A stretch of DNA of 8,912 nt from contig DDYL01000211.1 of assembly GCA_002347925.1 (NCBI GenBank), positions 6,828 to 15,739 of the forward strand, read 5' to 3'. The notes under the pieces were generated by a model that was not told the origin of the DNA, did not search any database, and saw nothing but the letters and a program-made list of their open reading frames with translations. The stretch is from Chloroflexi bacterium UBA2235. Its GTDB lineage: Bacteria; Chloroflexota; UBA11872; UBA12225. Positions 1-6,248 of this stretch are shown piece by piece (within the stretch, counting starts at the first letter, position 1; each line of letters begins with the position of its first letter). The position numbers and the translations under genes were made by a program.

Positions 1-1
1 C

Positions 2-1093
2 GCCGAGAGCCGCCGTGATAGTGGAGACTTCGCCGGCGCCGCAACTCGTTACACGAAGCTCGCAACGGACTTCCCGGGTTCCAGCGAAGCGTCGCGCGCC
101 CTCTACCGACTTGGCCGATTGTTGCCAGAACTCGGAGATGTCGCCTCGGGGAACCGCGCAATGAATGGCGCCGCGGACCTCGGACCAGTCGGATTTCATA
201 CCTACCGGGCGCGCGTGATCCTTGGCCGACGTCCCGCCAGACCACCTTCCACGCTTCCCGCATTCATCGCCTCTGGGGCACTGAACGAAAGCGACTGGCG
301 ATCATGGGAGGACTGGCTCGCCAAGCGCGCCCTGATCGGCACCGACGTGCGAAACGGACTAGGTGCAGCCGACCTGGCAAAACCCTTGAACCGCCTTGAT
401 TCGCTGCTCGCGACCGGGTTTGTTGAGGAAGCCGAAGACGCGGCGCGAGAAGTCTGCCAACTTCGTCAATTCTCTCCATCCGTCGTCGCCTCGGTCGCGG
501 CTCGTGTCCAATCCGGTGGCCACATCCCCTTTTCAATGTCCCTTGGACATCGATTGCTGCGTATCCTTGCCGATGCCGGCGAAGCATCACTCCTCGCGAT
601 CCCGAATGTCGCCCGAAAACTGGCGTATCCACTTGCCTACTCGAGACTTGTTGGTGCCAGCGCAGCACGGTCAACCGTCGACCCGTATCTCGTCTTGGCG
701 ATCATGAAGCAGGAGAGTTGGTTCCGCCCCGAGGTCACCTCGGCTGCCAACGCCCGGGGACTGACACAGTTCATCCGTCCCACCGCAGAAAGCGTCGCAA
801 GGGAATTGAACTGGCCAAATTGGAATTGGGACGACATGACACGTCCGTATGTTTCGGTGCCCTTTGGTGCCCATCACCTGGCCCAACTCATCGAAATGTT
901 CCGGGGCAACGTGCTTTTCGCCATTGCCTCGTATAACGCTGGGCCCGGACCAATCCTCAGGTGGGCGAACGGTGACTATCGGCGGGATGACGACTTGTTT
1001 GTCGCCGCCATCACCTACAAAGAAACGCGCGAATATGTCACGTCGGTTGCCACATATGCCGAGTGTTACCGCGAAATCTATGGGGTCAGTTGA
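2..1093 (+). CDS. Soluble-type lytic transglycosylase, 5' end missing
   Basis: The product should cleave the MurNAc-GlcNAc glycosidic bond of peptidoglycan with formation of 1,6-anhydro ends, outside the cytoplasmic membrane. The frame is open from base 2 and the start lies left of the window; the TTG at 119 is internal. Residues 1-45 look like a tetratricopeptide-type helical repeat (GDFAGAATRYTKLATDFPGS), as in the helical shoulder of Slt proteins. The C-terminal catalytic SLT domain covers about residues 220-360: the general-acid Glu is in KQES (codon 713-715), followed by ARGLTQF (near 751-775), SYNAGP (929-946) and ETREYV near the end. GLTQF replaces the commoner GLMQ. A secretion signal cannot be assessed because the N-terminus is absent. 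It converges with folP, the two stop codons being 24 bases apart. Family assignment is firm; the exact MltG/Slt subclass is not. Confidence 0.93.
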   Translation, partial: AESRRDSGDFAGAATRYTKLATDFPGSSEASRALYRLGRLLPELGDVASGNRAMNGAADLGPVGFHTYRARVILGRRPARPPSTLPAFIASGALNESDWRSWEDWLAKRALIGTDVRNGLGAADLAKPLNRLDSLLATGFVEEAEDAAREVCQLRQFSPSVVASVAARVQSGGHIPFSMSLGHRLLRILADAGEASLLAIPNVARKLAYPLAYSRLVGASAARSTVDPYLVLAIMKQESWFRPEVTSAANARGLTQFIRPTAESVARELNWPNWNWDDMTRPYVSVPFGAHHLAQLIEMFRGNVLFAIASYNAGPGPILRWANGDYRRDDDLFVAAITYKETREYVTSVATYAECYREIYGVS

Positions 1094-1117
1094 CGGCATC
1101 CCGGCTAGGACGTCACC

Positions 1118-2440
1118 CTATCCAAGGGTCTCCTCAACGTCGACTATCTTGCCATCCGACCTGCACCGTTCCATGGGTGTCCCGTCAATTGTCAATCCCA
1201 CAAGCGCCTCACTCATCCGGGCAATCCGGACCATGGACTGAACATCATGGACCCGAATGATGTGGGCCCCGCGGGCGATGCTAAACGCATTGACCGCCGC
1301 CGTTCCCTCGAGTCTCTCCTTTGAAGCCAAACCAAGAACATTCCCGATCATCGTCTTTCGCGAAGCTGCAATGAGTATCGGAAATCCAAGTACGTGCAGT
1401 TCGGGGATCCTGCGAAATATATCTAGGTCCTGACCGATCAGCTTCCCAAACTCGATTCCTGGGTCAATGCAGATGCGGTCACGTCGTACTCCCGCCGAAA
1501 TCGCCAGGTCTGTTCGCGTCTCCAGAAACCTGATGATGTCTCCGAGAACGGTCCGGTAGTGCCATTTTGCAGGGAAACTTTTGGGTACTCCCAGGATGTG
1601 CATTACACAGACCCCTGCGTCACCACGACCGATCACCGAAGCCATCTCTGGGTCTGAAAGACCCGTGATGTCATTGATCAATGTCGCGCCGAGATCCAGC
1701 ACCGCCGCCGCTGTCTCGGCGCGGTGTGTGTCTACAGCGATGGGAACCGCAACTTGTCGAGAAAGGGCCTTTACCACCGGCCCGACACGCCGGATCTCTT
1801 CCGCCGCATCAATCGCCGCCGCCTCACCGTTGGCACTGTCCCCGCCAACATCAATGATGTCCGCGCCCTCCTGCACCATCGCCAATCCGCGTTCAACGGC
1901 ACGGTCCGGGTCAAAATATCGCCCACCGTCGAAGAAGCTGTCCGGGGTGACATTCAGGATCCCCATCACGCCTACACGTCGCCCGAGGTCGATCGCGTGG
2001 GGTCCCATGCGCAAGACACCAGCGCCCCATGTCGTCGAGGCCAGTGCCTGGTGAACAGCACCCTCGAGCCCGCCACCAGTGGCCGCGAGTGCCCCAGCGA
2101 GCATCTCGAATTGGATCACGGTACCGAGCAGGATTAGGTCGAGCGCATCATCTGGAGCACCGTGGCCCCGGTATGCGCTTGGCCCAGCATTCGCGACACC
2201 GCCAACCCTCCCGAATTCCGCCACGATGCCCTGCGCCAAGACCGGAGGCACGCCGTCAAACCGCAGTGTTCGACCACTGCCGCGTCGGACGTTCAACTCT
2301 GCCTCGCGACGAGAGACCCCGAGCGCTATGAGGTCCGTGATTGTTTGCTTGTCATTGAACGGGTTCAGGACACGCACCGAATGGCGCGGGAGAGATGTCG
2401 ACCCCCTCACCCCTGATTCCGCGTCAGCTAGATCTGACAC
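1118..2440 (-). CDS. folP: Dihydropteroate synthase with N-terminal extension
   Basis: It should condense 7,8-dihydropterin pyrophosphate with p-aminobenzoate to 7,8-dihydropteroate in the cytoplasm, the step blocked by sulfonamides. The TIM-barrel core starts near residue 155 with GVMGILNVTPDSF. It contains VDT (236-238), ND (256-257), DPGIEFGK (326-333), SRK (360-362) and RVHDV (396-400), so the pterin-binding Asn/Asp, the Lys and the terminal Arg/His are kept. Loop 2 reads DVGGDSANGEA (197-207) where the usual form is GGESTRPGA, so Thr and Arg are replaced by Ala and Asn. At 440 aa the protein is about 160 longer than usual; residues 1-155 form an extra region resembling the N-terminal extension of some long clostridial DHPS proteins (known by recall only). 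The GTG start is supported by GGGAGG six bases upstream and an in-frame stop just before it. folB lies 59 bases upstream on the same strand. Confidence 0.93.
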   Translation of the reverse strand: MSDLADAESGVRGSTSLPRHSVRVLNPFNDKQTITDLIALGVSRREAELNVRRGSGRTLRFDGVPPVLAQGIVAEFGRVGGVANAGPSAYRGHGAPDDALDLILLGTVIQFEMLAGALAATGGGLEGAVHQALASTTWGAGVLRMGPHAIDLGRRVGVMGILNVTPDSFFDGGRYFDPDRAVERGLAMVQEGADIIDVGGDSANGEAAAIDAAEEIRRVGPVVKALSRQVAVPIAVDTHRAETAAAVLDLGATLINDITGLSDPEMASVIGRGDAGVCVMHILGVPKSFPAKWHYRTVLGDIIRFLETRTDLAISAGVRRDRICIDPGIEFGKLIGQDLDIFRRIPELHVLGFPILIAASRKTMIGNVLGLASKERLEGTAAVNAFSIARGAHIIRVHDVQSMVRIARMSEALVGLTIDGTPMERCRSDGKIVDVEETLG

Positions 2441-2446
2441 TGCAAG

Positions 2447-2452
2447 CCTCCC
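2447..2452 (-). promoter_or_regulatory. Shine-Dalgarno of folP
   Basis: GGGAGG on the minus strand lies six bases before the GTG at 2440. An in-frame TGA stands a few codons further upstream, so this GTG is the only good start. It shows that folP has its own ribosome binding site rather than overlapping folB. Confidence 0.7.
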
Positions 2453-2499
2453 GTCCGGTCGTCACGCCACGCGAAATCTTCACCACTGCCCAGGATCCT

Positions 2500-2934
2500 T
2501 CACGGATAGTCGATGCGCGGTGTCCGTTCTATCTCGACGGACGCCCAGTCAATGATGCTCCCCTTCACAGGAGCCTCGGGTTTACGGACCCGCACCCGGA
2601 TGCACTCAAGATCCGGGAAGACGAGCGCGATCGACCGGGCAATGCCCTCTGCCACCGCTTCCAGAAGGTTCAGGCTCGGACCCTCGACCACCTGCCGAGT
2701 CAGCTTGAATAGCGAGGCATAACTGACCGTGTCAGCAACGTCGTCTGATGCGCCAGCCTTCCGCAAGTCCCGCTCCACAGTCAGGTCCACAATGAACCGC
2801 TGTCCCAGGACCTTTTCCGCAGGGTCCACACCATGGAAGCCGTAAAACTTCATGCCCTCGACGTGAATCCGATCAGTCCTCACCGCAACCCGCCACCCTT
2901 CCGGAGTTGTGATCCCATCACTGGATCGCTCCAA
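2500..2934 (-). CDS. folB: Dihydroneopterin aldolase
   Basis: FolB converts 7,8-dihydroneopterin to 6-hydroxymethyl-7,8-dihydropterin and glycolaldehyde in the cytoplasm, supplying (after HppK) the pterin for the FolP next to it. Family signatures run the whole length: VEGMKFYGFHGVDPAEK with the conserved Glu, GQRFIVDL, SDDVADTVSYA with the active-site Tyr, LLEAVAEGIA, and RVRKPEAPV with the catalytic Lys. Length is 144 aa from a TTG at 2934; most FolB proteins are about 120 aa and begin a few residues before the VEG motif. A GTG at 2881-2883 would give VRTDRIHVEG, which fits the family better; it has a weak GGAAGG about 13 bases upstream. The start is therefore uncertain but the gene is not. 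It is first in a folB-folP pair and divergent from trxB. No folK (hppK) is in the window. Confidence 0.93.
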   Translation of the reverse strand: MERSSDGITTPEGWRVAVRTDRIHVEGMKFYGFHGVDPAEKVLGQRFIVDLTVERDLRKAGASDDVADTVSYASLFKLTRQVVEGPSLNLLEAVAEGIARSIALVFPDLECIRVRVRKPEAPVKGSIIDWASVEIERTPRIDYP

Positions 2935-2986
2935 GGCCCGCCCAAATTACAGACCCAGATCATGCCAGAGCCCACGTGTCAGCTCG

Positions 2987-3000
2987 TGTACTTTCGTACA
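2987..3000. repeat. Short palindrome TGTAC-N4-GTACA in the folB/trxB intergenic region
   Basis: A perfect 5-bp inverted repeat with a 4-base spacer (TTTC) lies between the divergent folB and trxB genes, 29 bases before the candidate trxB -10 element. It could be an operator half-site pair for a dimeric regulator, but a repeat of this length can occur by chance. Confidence 0.25.
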
Positions 3001-3028
3001 GCACGCATCCCAATCTTGCAGGAAAGAC

Positions 3029-3037
3029 TGGTATAAG
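3029..3037 (+). promoter_or_regulatory. Candidate extended -10 promoter for trxB
   Basis: TGG followed by TATAAG matches the extended -10 pattern TGnTATAAT at eight of nine positions. No convincing -35 hexamer sits 16-18 bases upstream, which an extended -10 can tolerate. Transcription would begin near 3044 and leave a leader of about 50 bases before the trxB ATG. This was found by eye only; the sigma factor preference of the host is unknown. Confidence 0.4.
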
Positions 3038-3094
3038 CAATCTCGAAGGTCAAGTGACCACGGCCATCCATCTGCAACCGGGAGACCCATTCTG

Positions 3095-4072
3095 ATGGCG
3101 CTGACACCATCCAACGGAACGACATCCACAGCCAGCTTCGACTACGACATCATCGTGGTCGGTGGCGGGCCAGCCGGCCTGTGCGCCGGCCTGTACGCCT
3201 CACGCGCCAGACTGACCACCTTGGTAATTGACAAGGCGGTGCCCGGCGGACAGATCCTCAACACGCACCTTATCGAAGATTATCCGGGGTTCATGTCAAT
3301 CGAAGGGTCGGAACTCGCAGCCCGGATGCAGGAACAGGCCGAACACTTCGGCGCCGAAGTGATCATGGCCGATGTTGAGTCGGTTCGTTCCACCGGAGAG
3401 GGCGGTGTGGTCAAGGTCGTGCAGACGACGGAACGCAACTACACCGCACGTGCCGTAATCCTCACGGCGGGCGGAAGCCCGGTGAAGCTTGATGTGCCTG
3501 GCGAGGATCGCCTCAACGCACGGGGCGTGTCGTACTGTGCCGTCTGTGACGGTCCGTTCTTCAACGACAGGGTCTTGGCAGTCGTTGGCGGGGGCGATGC
3601 AGCAGTCGAAGAGGCGACATACCTTACGAAGTACGCATCCAAGGTGATCCTGATCCATAGACGGGATCAGCTTCGGGCACAGAAGATTATTCAAGACCGG
3701 TTCTTCGCGAACCCCAAGTCAGCCGTCATCTGGGACAGCGTAGTGGAAGAGATTACCGGCGAAGGATCGGTGACCGGGGTTCGGGTCCGGAACGTCAAAT
3801 CTGGCGAAACATCCACGATTGACGTCGGAGGCGTGTTCATCTTCATCGGGTTCCAACCGAACGGCGACATCCTCGCTGACACGGGCGTCAATCGGGATCA
3901 CGGCGGTCACATCGTGACAACCATGAATATGGAAACCGGGATTCCGGGGATTTTCGCTGCCGGCGATGTGAGGGCACAATTGGCGCGACAGGTGACCACA
4001 GCCGTCGGTGATGCGACCACCGCGGCGATTGCCGCTGAGAAGTACATCGAGGCAATGCACCCGGTCGGTTGA
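3095..4072 (+). CDS. trxB: Thioredoxin-disulfide reductase
   Basis: It is an FAD enzyme that passes electrons from NADPH to oxidised thioredoxin in the cytoplasm. The FAD-binding Rossmann motif is IIVVGGGPAGL (residues 19-29). The redox-active pair is Cys148 and Cys151 in YCAVCDG, where the common form is CATCDG. The NADPH domain follows with VVGGGDAAVEEA (163-174) and HRRDQLRA (188-195). The C-terminal FAD segment has GIFAAGDVR (285-293) then RQVTTAVGD. At 325 aa it is close to the usual length of about 310-320, with a short polar N-terminal tail of some 15 residues before the first strand. The ATG at 3095 has GGGAGA upstream; the frame is open further left but that part lacks family similarity and overlaps folB antisense. 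It appears monocistronic, divergent from folB, with a hairpin just after its stop. Ferredoxin/flavin-type relatives are less likely because the CxxC is intact. Confidence 0.96.
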   Translation: MALTPSNGTTSTASFDYDIIVVGGGPAGLCAGLYASRARLTTLVIDKAVPGGQILNTHLIEDYPGFMSIEGSELAARMQEQAEHFGAEVIMADVESVRSTGEGGVVKVVQTTERNYTARAVILTAGGSPVKLDVPGEDRLNARGVSYCAVCDGPFFNDRVLAVVGGGDAAVEEATYLTKYASKVILIHRRDQLRAQKIIQDRFFANPKSAVIWDSVVEEITGEGSVTGVRVRNVKSGETSTIDVGGVFIFIGFQPNGDILADTGVNRDHGGHIVTTMNMETGIPGIFAAGDVRAQLARQVTTAVGDATTAAIAAEKYIEAMHPVG

Positions 4073-4094
4073 GCACCGAACTGCCTGAGGAAAT

Positions 4095-4114
4095 GGGTGC
4101 CCTTTCGGGCACCC
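4095..4114. terminator. Perfect 8-bp hairpin downstream of trxB
   Basis: GGGTGCCC and GGGCACCC flank a TTTC loop, beginning 22 bases after the trxB stop. The GC-rich stem suits a transcription terminator for trxB, and, being symmetric, also for the leftward frame that ends at 4122. No T-run follows on the plus strand; on the minus strand the flank is ATTTCCTC, only weakly T-rich. It may therefore be a 3'-end stabilising hairpin rather than a classical intrinsic terminator. Confidence 0.55.
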
Positions 4115-4121
4115 TCGTGCG

Positions 4122-4553
4122 CTACTCGTCGCCGACCGTCCGGTACGCACGCAGTGGCGACCCAGACGAGCTGACACCCGGGACACGGTACTGGCCAGAC
4201 TTGACCAGCAGTGCCAACGCTGCCACCCGGGCTGCTTGCGCCGGCCCCGCGTACGACCTACCTGCCCGCACGACCGTTGCAAAATCTCCCGTCGTCCCTG
4301 ACGGTTCCATCACGTCAATCGCCCGTGCCCTACCTCTGGAGACTTCAACCATGGTGCCCTCCTTGGCTCCCGGATGCATGACGGCCATGACCAACGCAAC
4401 TGCGGTAAACGCTTTTACCGAGATGACGTGTGACGCAAGCCTTCCTCTCGAGTATCGAACGGCCACTGCATCTCTGAAGGGGTGACTGACCGCATCGGAC
4501 AAGAACCTGATGGCGATTGATCCAGGAACATATCCTCCGAACCGGAGAGCCAC
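4122..4553 (-). CDS. Unrecognised open frame, possible gene or gene remnant
   Basis: This minus-strand frame is open up to 4667, but its upper part overlaps gmhB antisense, so I take the GTG at 4553 as the most leftward-reaching credible start (about 143 aa). No good Shine-Dalgarno precedes any in-frame start. The inferred product has a mildly hydrophobic stretch (residues 44-57, ISVKAFTAVALVMA), then a Gly/Arg-rich part, and ends with a segment containing AALALLVKSG and VPGVSSSG. That ending loosely recalls the C-terminus of saccharopine-dehydrogenase-like proteins, a weak impression only. Third codon positions are GC-rich, but the complementary plus-strand frame shares the same third positions, so this does not decide the strand. 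The hairpin just past its stop fits a convergent pair with trxB. If it is not a gene, 4073-4553 is a 480-base non-coding stretch. Confidence 0.35.
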   Translation of the reverse strand: MALRFGGYVPGSIAIRFLSDAVSHPFRDAVAVRYSRGRLASHVISVKAFTAVALVMAVMHPGAKEGTMVEVSRGRARAIDVMEPSGTTGDFATVVRAGRSYAGPAQAARVAALALLVKSGQYRVPGVSSSGSPLRAYRTVGDE

Positions 4554-5234
4554 ATGTCCGCCCCAGAACCGAAAATAGCGCAAATTTCGAACCGATTGAT
4601 GTCGGGAGACTTCGGTGCTTCTCACCCGGCGTTCCTGATCGATCGCGATGGCGTCATAAACGAGCATCGCCCAGGACGTTATGTGAATGACTGGCCGGAC
4701 TTCTCATTCCTGCCCGGAACCCTCGATGCGTTTCGGGCACTCGCGTCGACTCCCGACCCCGTCATTGTTGTCACCAACCAGAGTGGCGTCGGCCGTGGCG
4801 TAATGAGCGCGTCGGCACTGGAAGACATCCACGAAAGGATGGTCGGGGCAGTCACGTCTTCAGGGGGCAGGATTGATGCCGTCATTCACTGCCCGCATCC
4901 GCCTGCCATCAGCTGTGCGTGCCGGAAACCGGAACCTGGAATGTTCTTTTCGCTGGCTTCTCGGTTCGGGGTCTCGCTCGCACAATCCGTCTTCATCGGA
5001 GACACGGTCACCGATCTTAAGGCAGGTGCTACAGCAGGATGCCGGACCATACTCGTCCGCACTGGCGAAGGCGAGCTCACGATTGCGTCACTCGCCGGCT
5101 TGGCGGCGTTTGCCGATGGCACGGCATTTCAAGCTGCATCACATGACTCCCTGGCAGGGTTCTCAGGGATCGCCAGAGACCTCAGCGCTGCGGTCGCGCA
5201 CGTGCTCCTTGGGTGGGGTGGGTTGCGCAGGTGA
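4554..5234 (+). CDS. gmhB: D-glycero-D-manno-heptose 1,7-bisphosphate 7-phosphatase (HAD family)
   Basis: GmhB removes the 7-phosphate from heptose 1,7-bisphosphate, giving heptose 1-phosphate for nucleotide activation. The HAD motifs are FLIDRDGVIN (nucleophile Asp30, acid/base Asp32), TNQSG (74-78), the Lys in CRKPEPGM (125) and FIGDTVTD (147-154). The zinc-loop ligands typical of GmhB are present in CPHPPAISCAC: Cys113, His115, Cys121, Cys123. At 226 aa it is longer than the usual 180-190 because of about 20 extra N-terminal residues and an Ala-rich tail of about 40. The ATG at 4554 has GGAGAG four bases upstream; a second ATG at 4599 would suit the family length but lacks a ribosome site. 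The related histidinol-phosphate phosphatase (HisB-N) is the main alternative; the heptose kinase hddA about 2.7 kb away favours GmhB. It converges with the HAD gene, 10 bases between stops. Confidence 0.88.
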   Translation: MSAPEPKIAQISNRLMSGDFGASHPAFLIDRDGVINEHRPGRYVNDWPDFSFLPGTLDAFRALASTPDPVIVVTNQSGVGRGVMSASALEDIHERMVGAVTSSGGRIDAVIHCPHPPAISCACRKPEPGMFFSLASRFGVSLAQSVFIGDTVTDLKAGATAGCRTILVRTGEGELTIASLAGLAAFADGTAFQAASHDSLAGFSGIARDLSAAVAHVLLGWGGLRR

Positions 5235-5244
5235 CCAGACCCGA

Positions 5245-6132
5245 TCAATTGGCAGTTTGAGCGCGGACACCCAGTCCGGCCAAACGCTCGATATGTGCAA
5301 CACCGTCCACCACGTCATCGAATCTACGGGCAACATAATCAGGGACAGCGCCGGGAAATTCCTTGTCCCCAAACCTCGTGGGTGTGAAGATCGTCTTCAT
5401 CCCCATCTGGGCAGGACCAAAGATGTCGCGGTGCATGTCGTTACCAACAAATATCGTGCGCGATGGCGTTGACCCGAGTGCATCAAGGGCAATCTGATAA
5501 AGCCGGGGATCTGGCTTCCTGAAGCCGTGATCACCGGAAACGACCACGATTTCGAAAAAGCCCGAGAGACCAGACTCGGTGAGTTCGTGACGGGCATAAG
5601 CCGACTGTGCGTCAGAAACGATCCCTAGCCGGTACCTTGTCCGCAACTCGGTCAGTACCTCTGCAACTCGGTCGTACGGCCGCAGTCTCCGACGCGAAAG
5701 AGATCGCTGCAACTGGGCGAGAAGCAACGGTAAACCCGGATCAGAAAGCTCCTTGGGCAAGTCGACCGTGACCGGATCAGCGAGCCTCCGGGAATGGGTC
5801 ATCTCCTCGGCGTCATCGATACCGGCATCAACACCCTCAGCGGCATCTTCGATTTCCGCTTCAGAAAGGATTTGAAGCACGCGCGCCCACAAGCGCACGG
5901 CATCAAACTCCGCATACCTCTCGTGGCTGGCTTCAATTTGCGCGCGCAGCGCCCCACGGACGATGTCAACTAATTCGGACGTCCGACGATGGACACCGTA
6001 ATACCGGAGAAAACGGTTCACACCGCGGAGCGTGGTCCTTCCCCAATCCTCGGTTTCGACGTCCAGGATTGTGCCGTTGATGTCGAAGAGAATCGCGTCA
6101 ATTTCGCCTGCAGGCACGCCGTCCGCAACCAT
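5245..6132 (-). CDS. HAD-superfamily hydrolase with variant DxN motif
   Basis: This is a haloacid-dehalogenase-fold hydrolase, probably a small-molecule phosphatase of the cytoplasm; the substrate is not predictable. Motif I is ILFDINGTILD, with nucleophile Asp17 but Asn19 where phosphatases usually have the acid/base Asp. Motif II is the Ser in GIVSDAQ (173), motif III Lys206 in FRKPDP, and motif IV GNDMHRD (230-236). A helical cap of about 125 residues lies between motifs I and II and contains an acidic run (residues 90-110) with many Asp/Glu. At 295 aa it is longer than most relatives (210-240). The ATG at 6132 is the first start; its upstream GAGG is about 13 bases away, so the start is not firmly set, and a GTG at codon 6 is possible. 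It is the last gene of the leftward cluster and meets gmhB tail to tail. Confidence 0.85.
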   Translation of the reverse strand: MVADGVPAGEIDAILFDINGTILDVETEDWGRTTLRGVNRFLRYYGVHRRTSELVDIVRGALRAQIEASHERYAEFDAVRLWARVLQILSEAEIEDAAEGVDAGIDDAEEMTHSRRLADPVTVDLPKELSDPGLPLLLAQLQRSLSRRRLRPYDRVAEVLTELRTRYRLGIVSDAQSAYARHELTESGLSGFFEIVVVSGDHGFRKPDPRLYQIALDALGSTPSRTIFVGNDMHRDIFGPAQMGMKTIFTPTRFGDKEFPGAVPDYVARRFDDVVDGVAHIERLAGLGVRAQTAN

Positions 6133-6209
6133 CTGTGTGAACCAACCTCAAATCCTGCGAGTGGGTGCCTTCGAGCAACTTGCCATCATCGGATCGGTGA
6201 GCACTCCCA

Positions 6210-6235
6210 AGCTCCGATTACGAAGTTATGGAGCT
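6210..6235. repeat. Inverted repeat between the phosphotransferase and HAD genes
   Basis: AGCTCC and GGAGCT form a perfect 6-bp stem around a 14-base spacer, in the 116-base gap between the two leftward genes. It begins 14 bases after the phosphotransferase stop on the minus strand. No T-run follows, so a terminator is doubtful; an operator or processing site for the HAD gene is as likely. Nothing else recognisable is in this gap. Confidence 0.3.
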
Positions 6236-6248
6236 CTATGCAATCAAA

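Noticed and set aside
1118..2440. folP as an acquired sulfonamide-resistance (sul) gene
   Set aside because: It is paired with folB in a chromosomal context without integron or IS features, and its length and N-terminus are unlike Sul proteins. Only the loop change is noteworthy.
4069..4485. Rightward 138-residue frame starting with a TTG that overlaps the trxB stop
   Set aside because: No ribosome site, contains the post-trxB hairpin, and its Ala/Thr/Ser/Pro-rich composition is typical of an antisense frame. It is complementary to the leftward frame, which looks more protein-like.
4554..4667. Upper part of the leftward frame 4122-4667
   Set aside because: It lies antisense to the gmhB start and its HAD motif I coding region, so a protein start at 4667 is unlikely.
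5211..5222. G-run GGGTGGGGTGGG at the end of gmhB, possible G-quadruplex
   Set aside because: Only three runs of three or more G are present with a weak fourth GG, and the bases encode the gmhB C-terminus, so coding use explains them.
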